Assembly (NCBI GenBank): GCA_050186335.1
Contig: JBFWYO010000006.1
Location: 1 to 64,000, forward strand
Direction of reading: 5' to 3'
From: JBFWYO01 sp050186335
GTDB lineage: Bacteria; Pseudomonadota; Alphaproteobacteria; Bin65
DNA length: 64,000 nt
Every line of letters starts with the position of its first letter. Positions within the stretch are counted from its first letter, which is position 1. Below, piece by piece: positions 29,051 to 37,806 of this stretch. Under the pieces are notes generated by a model. That model was given only the letters and a program-made list of their open reading frames with translations. It did no database searches and was not told where the DNA came from. The position numbers and the translations under genes are program-made.

Positions 29051-29256
29051 GGGGCGGGACGGGCCAATATGAATGAATGATGGCGTGTTCGTGAACTACC
29101 CGACGGGGCTAACATGGCCGCAAGTCGGGCAGCCTAGCGCCCGAAGCGTTATCGCGTCCAGCGCCGAAACGCAGCCGAGCGGCGAGACATCGAGTGTGCT
29201 CGCGAAACCCGACAAGGGATCGAAGGGCGGCGAATGGCGGATCGGGCGGCGCCCCG

Positions 29257-30072
29257 CTATTCGGCGGCGATCGGCGCCGTGGCGCCGAGGATATCGTCGC
29301 TGCCCATTTCGAGCGGCCGGAAATTGACCGAGCGCACGTAATCGGGGCGCGGATTCGGGACCGCATTCGGTTTGTTGGCAACGCGATTGTAGACGAAATA
29401 GACCTGCCAGCGATCGTGCCGCGAAAGATTGTGCCCGGAGCTGTGCAAAATATTGCAGTGGAAGAACACGGCGGTACCCGGCTTGCCGACGATCGCCACC
29501 GGCTCCGGGCTCTCGCGCATGATCTCGATCAGCCGCGGCTTGGGCACGACCCAAAGCTTGTACGACGTCGATTCGTCGAACTCCGGCTCGATAACACCGT
29601 GCTTATGGCTACCGGGGATGAAATAGAGACAGCCGTTGAATTCGGTCGGCTCGTCCAGCATGACCAGCGCGGTGGTCAACTGCTCGCTCGGCACGCCGTC
29701 CTTTTTCCAGCTCCCATAGTCCTGATGCCATTGCCAGACGGAACCGTCGATGGCCGTCTTCAGGTTGCATTTGGTATGATAAATGTAGAGTTGCTTATCG
29801 CGCAGGATGCCCTGAGCCGGCTCGAGCAAGCGCGGCGACCGGCTGGCGCGATGATACACCGGCGACGCGGTCGGCCCGTTATCCTCATGCATGCGGAAAA
29901 TCGTCTTGGCGATGCCGCCGCTGCGCTCGCGCACCAAGTGATCGGTATCGATCTGCTGAACGCGCTTCAGTTCAGCCTTCATCGCCGCGACTTCGGCGGC
30001 CGAGAACAGGTTCGGAAAGATCAGAAACCCATCCCGGTCATACTGCGCAAGTTGCGATTGCGTGATCTGCAT
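29257..30072 (-). CDS. Phytanoyl-CoA dioxygenase (PhyH) family protein
   Basis: This 271-residue Fe(II)/2-oxoglutarate oxygenase has the facial triad in WHQDYGSW (HxD) and a distal His in NILHSSGHNLS. The arginine in HDRWQVYFVYNR would bind 2-oxoglutarate. The N-terminus YDRDGFLIFPNLFSAAEV is typical for PhyH. The ATG at 30072 is chosen because family similarity begins there. The substrate is unknown. A paralogue lies at 51641-52468. Confidence 0.88.
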   Translation of the reverse strand: MQITQSQLAQYDRDGFLIFPNLFSAAEVAAMKAELKRVQQIDTDHLVRERSGGIAKTIFRMHEDNGPTASPVYHRASRSPRLLEPAQGILRDKQLYIYHTKCNLKTAIDGSVWQWHQDYGSWKKDGVPSEQLTTALVMLDEPTEFNGCLYFIPGSHKHGVIEPEFDESTSYKLWVVPKPRLIEIMRESPEPVAIVGKPGTAVFFHCNILHSSGHNLSRHDRWQVYFVYNRVANKPNAVPNPRPDYVRSVNFRPLEMGSDDILGATAPIAAE

Positions 30073-30598
30073 GCGGCGGTTCCAAGTTTCAGGAATGGGG
30101 CAGACTATCAAACTTGCGTGCGCGGAACCATCTCATGGGCGCGACCGTCGGCATCGGAGCGTACGCTGGCTTCGGTCCGCCCGACTCCGTTCGATCATGC
30201 GCGGTAATGCGATTATGTGCCGCGGGGCGCGCGTCGAGCCGGTTCCGAACCGGTCCAGCGCGTAAGATCCACTGCGCACGCGCGAGAAACAAACCCACGC
30301 GCCACAAATGGCCGATTCGTTGTTGACCGACGAGAAACATGCTAGCATGTTATTTCGAAATGAGCGTAGATCAGTGCGACGGATCGACAAGATCGCACAC
30401 GCGCTCAAGGAAGCGTCCGCCAGAAGTGATGATCGCCGAATTTCCGACCGTCGACGGTTGCGCGCGAGGCGCGACCGCTTCGCCAATTCCCATCGGACGG
30501 CCAAGGCTACAATCCCCGGCCGCAGTCGCGGTGACGCCGATCGATCATGGCGGCAACGCTTCGACCATGGCCGCAATCTATGCAATGAACGAGGAACC
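30073..30598. other. Gene-free divergent intergenic region
   Basis: These 526 bp separate the PhyH gene (minus) from the isochorismatase-fold gene (plus). No supported gene is present; the open frame extending upstream of 30599 is arginine-rich and lacks a start signal. The region holds the CTAG-centred dyad described separately, so it probably carries divergent promoters. Confidence 0.6.
30336..30351. promoter_or_regulatory. Perfect 16-bp palindrome, candidate operator
   Basis: AACATGCTAGCATGTT is a perfect inverted repeat. It starts eight bases after a TTGACC (30323-30328) that could be a -35 element, so a protein bound here would cover a promoter. The decamer GCTAGCATGT (30341-30350) recurs at 35076-35085 upstream of the TRAP binding-protein gene. 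Confidence 0.6.
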
Positions 30599-31243
30599 AT
30601 GAGAGTCTTTCTCGACCACCGACTTTCCGGCCTGGAGCGTATGGATATCGACCGAACCGCCGTCCTGGCGATTCACTGGCAGGTCGATGTCGTGGCGCCC
30701 GACGGCGCGATGGGAATCTTCGGCGAAACGGTGAAGAAGCTCGGCGTCATCGACAATACCGCCAAGGTGATCGCCGCCGGGCGCACCGCGAACATGCCCA
30801 TCATCTACATCAACGTGAGCTACAAGCCCGGCTATCCGGATATCATCCGCAACAACGGGCTGTTCAACACGGTACCGAAAATGAACTGCCTGATCCGCGG
30901 CACCCGCGGGGCGGAAATTATTCCAGAACTGGCGCCGCAAACGCAGGATTACGTCCTCGACCACACGCGCATCAGTTCGTTCTGGGGTACCGACCTGGAC
31001 AATATCCTGCGCAGTCATGACATCCGGACCGTGATCGCAACCGGAGTGGCCACGAACGTGGCCGTTGACCATACAATCCGCGACGCCGTTCAGCTTGGAT
31101 ACGACGCGATCCTGCTCTCCGATTGCTGTTGTTCGTCGACGGCCGAATACCACCAGGCCGGCCTATTGACCATGCAGGTGCTTGCGACCCAGGTCACCGA
31201 TTCCAAGGCATTTCTCGCCGCGGTAAAGCAGAAATCCGCCTAG
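30599..31243 (+). CDS. Isochorismatase-fold hydrolase homologue with altered catalytic residues
   Basis: The 214-residue product has the cysteine-hydrolase/isochorismatase fold (VLAIHWQVD at the N-terminus, SSFWGTDLD, TGVATNVAVDHTIRDA). The usual triad is Asp, Lys, Cys. Here the Asp is present in HWQVD, the Lys position reads His (LDHTR), and the nucleophile position in GVATNVAV reads Ala. A classical amidohydrolase mechanism is therefore unlikely. True isochorismatases also lack the Cys, so a vinyl-ether or other hydrolysis remains possible. GAGGAA upstream fixes the ATG at 30599. It converges with the SDR gene and overlaps it by four bases. Confidence 0.85.
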   Translation: MRVFLDHRLSGLERMDIDRTAVLAIHWQVDVVAPDGAMGIFGETVKKLGVIDNTAKVIAAGRTANMPIIYINVSYKPGYPDIIRNNGLFNTVPKMNCLIRGTRGAEIIPELAPQTQDYVLDHTRISSFWGTDLDNILRSHDIRTVIATGVATNVAVDHTIRDAVQLGYDAILLSDCCCSSTAEYHQAGLLTMQVLATQVTDSKAFLAAVKQKSA

Positions 31244-32028
31244 AACAGGCGGGCCTTATAGATCAAACCACCGTCCATGGTCAGCGTGGCGCCGGACGTA
31301 TACGAAGACACATCCGACGCAAAGAACGCGACGGTGGTTGCAATCTCCTCCGGCGTCGCCGCACGTCCAAAAGCGAACGGCTTCCAAAGTTCGAGATAGC
31401 GAGCCTCGTCGCCCAAAGTGTCCTTCGCCGCCTTCTTGGTGACGGTGACGAGCCGTTCGGTCGCAACCGGCCCGGGGTTGACCCCGAGCACGCGTATGCC
31501 ATCGCCAGACGAATTGCTGCCCAGCGCCTTGGTAAACGTGATCAATGCCGAATTGCCGGTCGAGCCGGCGATATAATCCCAGCTGGGCTTTTCGCCGCCG
31601 GCGCCGATGACGTTGACGATCACGCCGCCGCCGCGCGCCTTCATGTGGCGGTAGAACGCTCGACATAGATTGATGTAACCGAACACCTTGAGATCCCACG
31701 CCGCGCGCCACCTCGCTTCGTCCACGTCGTGAATGGTGCCGGCCGGAATTGCCCCGGCATTATTGATCAGGATATCGGCGTCGGCGGCTCGTTTTGCGAG
31801 CTCCTGCTGGCACTCGGATTTGCTGAGGTCGAGCGGCAGGGCGACGATGTCGACCTTGTGCGCGCTTCGGATCTCGGCTGCGACCGCCGCCAGATTGTCG
31901 CCGCTGCGCGCGGCCAGATAGAGATGCACGCCCTCCGATCCGAGTCTTTTCGCAATGGCGCGGCCGATTCCCTCGGAAGCACCGGTGACGACGGCCTTCT
32001 TGCCGGCAAGATTCAATTCAAGCGCCAA
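31240..32028 (-). CDS. SDR-family oxidoreductase, paralogue of the 10265-11047 enzyme
   Basis: The 262-residue product has TGASEGIG near residue 15 and NNAG near 89. Like its paralogue it lacks a standard YxxxK: the segment reads DYIAGSTGNSALI. The two proteins share the same segments along their length (for instance DEARWRAAWDLKVFGYIN). An NAD(P)-dependent redox step is expected. It lies upstream of the TRAP genes on the same strand, 51 bp from dctM, so it may use the imported compound. Confidence 0.85.
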   Translation of the reverse strand: MALELNLAGKKAVVTGASEGIGRAIAKRLGSEGVHLYLAARSGDNLAAVAAEIRSAHKVDIVALPLDLSKSECQQELAKRAADADILINNAGAIPAGTIHDVDEARWRAAWDLKVFGYINLCRAFYRHMKARGGGVIVNVIGAGGEKPSWDYIAGSTGNSALITFTKALGSNSSGDGIRVLGVNPGPVATERLVTVTKKAAKDTLGDEARYLELWKPFAFGRAATPEEIATTVAFFASDVSSYTSGATLTMDGGLIYKARLF

Positions 32029-32079
32029 TTGTGCCTCCTGAGGTTTGCGGGCGACCTATTTGTGTCAAGGCAATGAGCG

Positions 32080-33405
32080 TCATCTGAGCAGACTGGGCAG
32101 TCCGATCGCCAGGATCGGGAAGACGACGATCAGGAACATGACGAAGATCTCGATCGTGACATACGGAACGGCGGCGGCGATGATGGTCGTGAACGTCGTT
32201 TTCGGCGGCGCCACGCCCTTCATGACGAACAGCAGCAAGCCGAATGGCGGCGTAAGCAAGCTGACCTCCATGGCGATGAGAATGAGGATCAGCAGCCAAA
32301 GATCGGGAATTTGGATCGCCTCGGCCATCTTCAGGAACACGGGCAGCGTCAGCAGTATCATGCTGATCTGATCCATGAACATTCCCAGGAACAGGAGGAT
32401 CGCCATCATCAACAGCAGCGCTTCGATCTGCGTAAACTTGTACTGCTCGATCTGCCCAAGCAGCCCATCCAACGCGCCCGAAATGCCGAGCAGTTGGGTG
32501 AACGTCAGCGATCCGGCGATCACGAACAGAATCATGACATTGATCTTGGCGGTTTCGATCAACGCCTTCATGACATTCGAGCGCGAAGCCGCCCGATAGC
32601 AGATCGCCGCCAGCAGCGCCGCAACGCAACCGAGCGCCGCGGAATCCTCGGGCGAGGCGACTTCGAGCAGGATGCTGCCGACGACGACGACGAAAATCGA
32701 CATCAGCGGCAACACATTTCTGAAGAACGGTCCCCACCGCGAGCCGGTCGGCGCCTCGTCGTCGTGCGCCGGCGCCAGTTTCGGATTCAGGTAGCAGCGC
32801 ATGACGACATAAGACACGAACAGGCCGGCCATCATCAATCCAGGCACAATGCCGGCGATCAACAGCTCCTTGACCGGTTTCTCCGCCAAGCTCGCAAGCA
32901 AAACCGCGAGCGAAGACGGCGGGATCAGCATGGCGATGCCGCCGACCGCCATGATCGGCCCCATCGCGATCTTAGGATCGTACCCCCGCTTGATCATATC
33001 CGGCAGCAGCACACTGCCGAGCAGCGCGGTATTTCCGATCGTCGAGCCGGATAGCGACGCGAAAACCGTGCCGCCCGCGATCGAAACCACGGAAAGGCGC
33101 CCGGGAACGCGGCTGATCAGCCGGTCGATCGCGTTGATCGCCCGGAACGCCAGCCCGGTATGAAACAGGATCTCGCCCATCAGCACGAACAGCGGCACGG
33201 CGACGTAGGAATACCGCGCCAGCGCCTCGACGAACTCGGCCGGCATCTGGACTAGGCCGATATGCCCGCCCTTGAACAGGAACACGCCGACGATGTTCGC
33301 AAAGAAGAACGCGAACACCACCGGAATGCCCAGGAACATCGGCACGCACACAAGCGCCATGAGGACGGCGAAGGCTTCGTACCAGGCTGGATCAGACCAG
33401 ATCAT
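32080..33405 (-). CDS. dctM: TRAP transporter large permease DctM
   Basis: This 441-residue polytopic protein is the sodium-coupled transport subunit. GGIAMLIPPSSLAVLLASLAE and LLTPPFGLLLFVMKG are typical of the family. It takes substrate from the DctP-type binding protein together with DctQ. The gene order dctP-dctQ-dctM, all on the minus strand, indicates one operon. Confidence 0.93.
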   Translation of the reverse strand: MIWSDPAWYEAFAVLMALVCVPMFLGIPVVFAFFFANIVGVFLFKGGHIGLVQMPAEFVEALARYSYVAVPLFVLMGEILFHTGLAFRAINAIDRLISRVPGRLSVVSIAGGTVFASLSGSTIGNTALLGSVLLPDMIKRGYDPKIAMGPIMAVGGIAMLIPPSSLAVLLASLAEKPVKELLIAGIVPGLMMAGLFVSYVVMRCYLNPKLAPAHDDEAPTGSRWGPFFRNVLPLMSIFVVVVGSILLEVASPEDSAALGCVAALLAAICYRAASRSNVMKALIETAKINVMILFVIAGSLTFTQLLGISGALDGLLGQIEQYKFTQIEALLLMMAILLFLGMFMDQISMILLTLPVFLKMAEAIQIPDLWLLILILIAMEVSLLTPPFGLLLFVMKGVAPPKTTFTTIIAAAVPYVTIEIFVMFLIVVFPILAIGLPSLLR

Positions 33406-33424
33406 CGAATGCCGCGTCCCGCCG

Positions 33425-33931
33425 CTACGCGCGATCTTGCGGCATGTCGGATCGCGAGCGAACCAACCGCAAGATATATTCGATCGCCAACAGCGCCATC
33501 GTGAACACGAACACCGCTTGCAGAATCCAGCGGTCGATCGCGATCGTCTTCCGGGCGATGGATTTTTCCTGGAACATCTGGATCGTCAGTTCCAGCCCGA
33601 ACCAACCCAGCGCCACGCAAATCAGCAGGCCCAGGACGTTGAGCGCGCGATTGAGCATATCCGCGCGCCGCCGCGACAGAGCGGACAGCACCAGATCGAC
33701 GCTGACATGGGCGCGGTTGCGCAACACCCACGGCGCGGCGAGGAACACGCCGGCGTAGAGCGAATATTCGATCACGTCCCGGAGCCACTTGATGCCGCCG
33801 ATCTCGGTCACCCGCAGCAGCCAGTCGAGCGTCATGGCGATCGTGATCACGCCGATCGAAAGCGCCACGAGCACGCCGAGCGCCGTCACTAAAGATGCGA
33901 ACGCGGTTTCGAAACGATCCAATGGCGACAT
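33425..33931 (-). CDS. dctQ: TRAP transporter small permease DctQ
   Basis: This 168-residue protein has four membrane helices and the family segment GGIKWLRDVIEYSLYAGVFLAAPWVLR, with AHVSVDLV following. It is 19 bp upstream of dctM. Length and topology are normal. Confidence 0.9.
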   Translation of the reverse strand: MSPLDRFETAFASLVTALGVLVALSIGVITIAMTLDWLLRVTEIGGIKWLRDVIEYSLYAGVFLAAPWVLRNRAHVSVDLVLSALSRRRADMLNRALNVLGLLICVALGWFGLELTIQMFQEKSIARKTIAIDRWILQAVFVFTMALLAIEYILRLVRSRSDMPQDRA

Positions 33932-34007
33932 CGGCGCGACCGATCATGCAGGCGGAAAGCCGGACGGCTGCCGCGCGCGCGGCAACCGTCCTCGACTCGC
34001 GGTTGGC

Positions 34008-34985
34008 CTACTCGGTCGCGAAATATTTTTTCAGCACCGGGCCATGGGTCGGGCTGACCTTGATGATTCCGTTCCAGCCGGAATCGCGCGCAATCTTGAG
34101 CCACTTATCGCGTTCCGCGCCGCTGAGGGCGATCGCCTTGATCCCCTGTTCGGTCTGCTTCTTCAGGCTTTCCTGAGTCTTTTCCGCGGCTTCCTTGACG
34201 CCAAGTTCTTCGTATTTCAGCGCGGCCTCGCCGATGACCTGCTTTTGCTCGGCGCTCAACTTCTGCCAGGCGTCGAAATTCATCACCAGTTCGAGATCCG
34301 CGTCGTAGAAGCCGGGATCGACCCGCCAGCCGGTTACCTTGTGCCAATCCGGCAGCAACCCGGTGACCGGCCAGCCGTAGCCGTCCACCGTCTTGTTTTC
34401 CATGTAGGTGTATACTTGGGTCAGGTCCGACGTGAGCGTGGACGCGCCCAAGGCAACGAAGAAATTCTGGTAGATCGGCGCCACGCGAATCCGCATGCCG
34501 CTCAGATCGGCCGCCTTGATCGGCTTTTCGCTGCGCAGGTACAGGTGAAACTTGACGCCGTACTCCATGCGCGCCAACAGCTTCAGGCCCTTCTCGTTAT
34601 GCAGCTTGTCCATATAGTCCCAGCCGCCGTTCTTGCGAATTTCGGCCGGTGTCTTCTCCCACATCTTCAGCGCATCGGCTTCCGGCAGGACGTTCTGGTA
34701 GTAGGAGCCGGTGCAGTGCGCCATATCGAAGACGCCCTTCGCGACGTTCTGGATGAGCGTAAACGGGCTGCCGATGGCGGGTGCGCCGCCCACGTAGTTG
34801 ATCGTCCAGCCTTTCGCCTTGGAATTCACTTCGGCGATGAACGCCTCGTAGCGCAGCGAGAACGCGTTGCCTTTCGGGAAGCAGTTCACGGCTCGAATGG
34901 TTTTGACTTCCGCCTGCGCCACGGGGGCGGCAACAGCAATTCCGAACGCAAGTAGTCCGAGCAACAGCGATGGACGCTTGAGCAT
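34008..34985 (-). CDS. dctP: TRAP transporter substrate-binding protein DctP
   Basis: The 325-residue periplasmic protein has a Sec signal peptide (KRPSLLLGLLAFGIAVAAPVAQA) and the DctP fold. The conserved Arg region is GMRIRVAPIYQNFFVALGAS. A GGGGAG ribosome-binding site places the start at the ATG at 34985; longer frames upstream lack one. The ligand is probably an organic acid but cannot be identified. A CTAG-rich palindrome lies about 85 bp upstream. Confidence 0.9.
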   Translation of the reverse strand: MLKRPSLLLGLLAFGIAVAAPVAQAEVKTIRAVNCFPKGNAFSLRYEAFIAEVNSKAKGWTINYVGGAPAIGSPFTLIQNVAKGVFDMAHCTGSYYQNVLPEADALKMWEKTPAEIRKNGGWDYMDKLHNEKGLKLLARMEYGVKFHLYLRSEKPIKAADLSGMRIRVAPIYQNFFVALGASTLTSDLTQVYTYMENKTVDGYGWPVTGLLPDWHKVTGWRVDPGFYDADLELVMNFDAWQKLSAEQKQVIGEAALKYEELGVKEAAEKTQESLKKQTEQGIKAIALSGAERDKWLKIARDSGWNGIIKVSPTHGPVLKKYFATE

Positions 34986-35068
34986 GTCGATCTCCCCAGT
35001 TGAATTTTTCGAGGCAACAGACCGTCGGTTACGGTCAGTGTCGCGCATTGTTTTTGATTTCAACTAAT

Positions 35069-35085
35069 CTAGCCGGCTAGCATGT
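35069..35085 (-). promoter_or_regulatory. CTAG palindrome upstream of dctP, candidate operator
   Basis: CTAGCCGGCTAG (35069-35080) is a perfect 12-bp palindrome that runs into GCTAGCATGT (35076-35085). That decamer is identical to half of the 30336-30351 dyad. Both sites are intergenic and both face catabolic or transport genes. Confidence 0.5.
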
Positions 35086-35212
35086 CAATGTCCAGCGACA
35101 GCGCGACTGGTGCTCACATCCGGACCGGTTTGCGTGGCGCATTTGTTGTCGATTCACACCGCGTTCGACATCCCCAAGGGCGCATAAAATTTTACGCGGA
35201 ACCAGTCGAAGA

Positions 35213-36502
35213 TTAACGCCCGCCCATCGCGTCGAAGCTCGCTTCAAGCGCGGCGATAAGTTTGCGATCCGGAACGCAGATTGCGTCGAAATCGGGCGAA
35301 CTGCGCCAACGGTCGGACTTCCAACCGGTATTGATCTGGCGGAAATGCCGATAGTGGATCGTTTCGTCCGTCTCGCGCCATACGCCGGCCCGGAGCCGTG
35401 CGGCATCGGTCGCCGGATACACTTCGTGGATGCCCCACTCGACGTCGACGCCGCAACGCACCGGCACCGCCACCCACTTCGTCCTGCCCAGCTGGTCGAT
35501 TGCGTTCGCGGAAATCGCGTCGAGTTGCGCGCGCCAGATGTAGTGACAATCCCGGTGGCGCAGTTTCATGGCTGCCGCCGCAGTATCGATGCCGGGACGC
35601 TCCACCCATAAGCCCCGAAAATGAATGGCCGCCAGCGAACCCGCCTCGATCCGCGAATAAATCGACCCCCGGCCCGACACGAGCAACTCATCGACGTCGA
35701 GATTCAGCACCGAAGCAGCCGAGCGGCAAAGGCAGCGCCGCGCATGATCGAGCATGCCGGTCTGACAGAAATTGTCTCGCGCCGGTCGACTCGGCGGGCC
35801 GCCGACGCCGTAGGGGAACGGCCAGGACGCGACGATCACCTGTCGTATCCCGGGCGCCCGCGACAATGCCTCGGCAATCTCGGGAAGCGTGTAGGCCCGC
35901 GAGCCATTGTCGTAAAGCAGCACGGCATCCGTGCCATGCGCAAGCACGTGGAAGCGCAGCCAATCGTCGAGCCATTGCAGCGGATTGTCGCGGGACAGCG
36001 TGACCAGGACGCGGCGGCCCGCCAGCAATGCGCTCGTCGAGCCGCGGATCGAAATTGTCGCGCGCCGTCCCGCGACCACTAGATCGATCGTCTGCGCCAT
36101 TCCAAGCCCGCGCGCAGTCAGGATAACGCGCGACGCCAATTGCTCGGGAATACGCGGCGTCTCGAAGCGAACCTTGATCGGCCCGCTTACCCCGGGCGCT
36201 TCGAACGAAAGCGAGAAGCCCGCAGGTTCCAGATCGAGCAGCGGCGGCCCGATGCAGATGATCTCGTCCTTGCGGCCATGAAAGACGTCGAAGAAGAGCG
36301 TGTCGTGATCGAACGCGCCCACCGGAGTCTCAACGCTCGTGACGCTTTCCGGCGGGCGGCGATTGAAGCCGAAGGCCGACAACGAAACCGTCGCCGGTGC
36401 GTAGAGACAAACCCCAGGCGGTTTCTTCCTGAACCACGACCAGCTGGAAATAACGTGCGCTCCCGATACGCGACCAGGCTCAAACGGAAAGGACAGCTTC
36501 AC
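35213..36502 (-). CDS. Glycosyltransferase family 92-like protein
   Basis: The product is 429 residues. The first ~170 form a beta-rich module. A GT-A-like domain follows, with RDNPLQWLDDWLRFHVLAHG, VLLYDNGS and the metal-binding LNLDVDELL, the pattern of GT92/DUF23 proteins. It has no signal peptide. The acceptor and sugar are unknown, but surface polysaccharide decoration is the usual guess. No polysaccharide cluster is visible around it, and it sits between the TRAP operon and a binding-protein gene. Confidence 0.75.
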   Translation of the reverse strand: MKLSFPFEPGRVSGAHVISSWSWFRKKPPGVCLYAPATVSLSAFGFNRRPPESVTSVETPVGAFDHDTLFFDVFHGRKDEIICIGPPLLDLEPAGFSLSFEAPGVSGPIKVRFETPRIPEQLASRVILTARGLGMAQTIDLVVAGRRATISIRGSTSALLAGRRVLVTLSRDNPLQWLDDWLRFHVLAHGTDAVLLYDNGSRAYTLPEIAEALSRAPGIRQVIVASWPFPYGVGGPPSRPARDNFCQTGMLDHARRCLCRSAASVLNLDVDELLVSGRGSIYSRIEAGSLAAIHFRGLWVERPGIDTAAAAMKLRHRDCHYIWRAQLDAISANAIDQLGRTKWVAVPVRCGVDVEWGIHEVYPATDAARLRAGVWRETDETIHYRHFRQINTGWKSDRWRSSPDFDAICVPDRKLIAALEASFDAMGGR

Positions 36503-36608
36503 CCGCCCGGCGGGGCGTCAAGTTCGGCGCATCATCGTGTTCCGCCTGGCCGAATTTAGTCTAGCGCCCTTTCGGCCGATGACGCGTAGCGGCGACCGCC
36601 GTGCCCGC

Positions 36609-37526
36609 CTAACCCACCGAAGCGGATTGCGCCGCCGGCTGAAAACGCAGATCGACTAAATCTTCCACTTTCATGAGGCGCGGGATACCGCCCAATTCGT
36701 GCTGCAACTGCACGGCATGCTGCATCCCCTCCATATCGATCCGCCCGGTCAGATTGAAATGCGGCAGTTCGCGCGCGATCGCGGCGCGCATGACGGCGTC
36801 GGTCGTATTGCACAATCTGGCGCCGAGTTGCGCCCACTCGTCGACGTGCTCGGCGGCATATTGTGCGGATGCGCGGCAGGCACGCAGGACGGCGCGGATC
36901 AGCTCCGGATCGCGCTGAATCAATTCGTCACGCGCGACATGCACGATCCATTGATAGTTGGGCAGGTATGGCTCCTCGAACGCCGCCGCCCAGCACGTCA
37001 CCACACCGCGTGCCTCGCCGATCGAGACATTTGGCTCGATCGCCAGGCACGCGTCGACCGTGCCGTCGGCGACGAAATCGATCACGCGCGGATAATCCTT
37101 GAGCAGCGGCACGAACTCGACCAGTTGCGGATCGACGCCTTCGGCGCGCAGGATTTTCTGCATGATCCAGTCCGGGCAGCTGCCGAGCCCCAACATGCCG
37201 ATCTTCCTGCCGATCAGATCCTTGTATTCCTTGATGTGGTTGCCGACGGCGAAGAACATGTGCGCCTTGCGCCGCACGTCGCTGCCGACGATCTTGAACC
37301 GCTTGCCCGCGGCGATCGCATTGATGCCGGGCGGCGTGCCGATATGGCCGATCTCCAGTTCGCCGCTATCGTACGCCGCCGCCAGCTCCGGCCCGCCGAA
37401 CACGGTCTTGACCGAAAGATCGAGGCCTTCGCGCTCGAAAATGCCCTTCTCGATGCCGAGCCGGATGCCGAACGCGCATTTGTCGGTCGGCGCGCCGTAT
37501 TGGACCTTGCGGAGTTTGCCCGTCAT
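36609..37526 (-). CDS. NMT1/SsuA-type substrate-binding protein without signal peptide
   Basis: The 305-residue product has the type II periplasmic-binding fold of the NMT1/THI5 and SsuA group (CAFGIRLGIEKGIFEREGLDL, then GELEIGHIGTPPG). The ATG at 37526 has GGGAGGAA upstream. The N-terminus MTGKLRKVQYGAPTD has no hydrophobic signal, so the protein is probably cytoplasmic or has lost its export signal. No permease or ATPase gene adjoins it. The att site of the integrated element begins 72 bp upstream of its start, so its former upstream neighbours may have been displaced. Confidence 0.82.
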   Translation of the reverse strand: MTGKLRKVQYGAPTDKCAFGIRLGIEKGIFEREGLDLSVKTVFGGPELAAAYDSGELEIGHIGTPPGINAIAAGKRFKIVGSDVRRKAHMFFAVGNHIKEYKDLIGRKIGMLGLGSCPDWIMQKILRAEGVDPQLVEFVPLLKDYPRVIDFVADGTVDACLAIEPNVSIGEARGVVTCWAAAFEEPYLPNYQWIVHVARDELIQRDPELIRAVLRACRASAQYAAEHVDEWAQLGARLCNTTDAVMRAAIARELPHFNLTGRIDMEGMQHAVQLQHELGGIPRLMKVEDLVDLRFQPAAQSASVG

Positions 37527-37598
37527 CGATTCCTCCCTCACATCGCAACGATCGAACAATCGGCCGGCACGTCACCACGATATGGAAGTCTCGCGATA

Positions 37599-37655
37599 GT
37601 GGTGCCCGCTGCCGGAATCGAACCGGCACGACCTTGCGGTCGAAGGATTTTAAGT
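37599..37655 (-). repeat. attL: 57-bp copy of the tRNA-Leu 3' part
   Basis: The segment matches the tRNA-Leu gene from its anticodon-loop region through CCA, base for base with 47699-47755. It lacks the 5' acceptor and D arm, so it is not a functional tRNA gene. Confidence 0.93.
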
Positions 37656-37773
37656 TACCTACGGCCCGATTTCCTAAGGTTTCCGACAATACCGCAAGCA
37701 TCCTGAAACCCGCAGCTTTCCTGCGTTTTATAGGTTCCAAGCTTCCTTTGCGTTCCCGTGAATTCTTGTTACC

Positions 37774-37792
37774 GTGCTTCCCCGGTGCTTCC
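37774..37792. promoter_or_regulatory. Candidate left arm-type integrase sites
   Basis: Two direct copies of GTGCTTCC start at 37774 and 37785, 11 bp apart, or one helical turn. A matching pair with the same spacing lies near the other end at 47619 and 47630. Confidence 0.5.
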
Positions 37793-37806
37793 ACCGAGGG
37801 GCCGTC

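Noticed and set aside
28454..29080. 208-codon plus-strand frame
   Set aside because: It is Arg/His/Ala-rich without motifs, while the minus-strand frame at 28571-29050 has a balanced composition.
37599..37655. Second tRNA-Leu gene
   Set aside because: Only the 3' part is present; the acceptor 5' strand and D arm are missing. It is the attL repeat.
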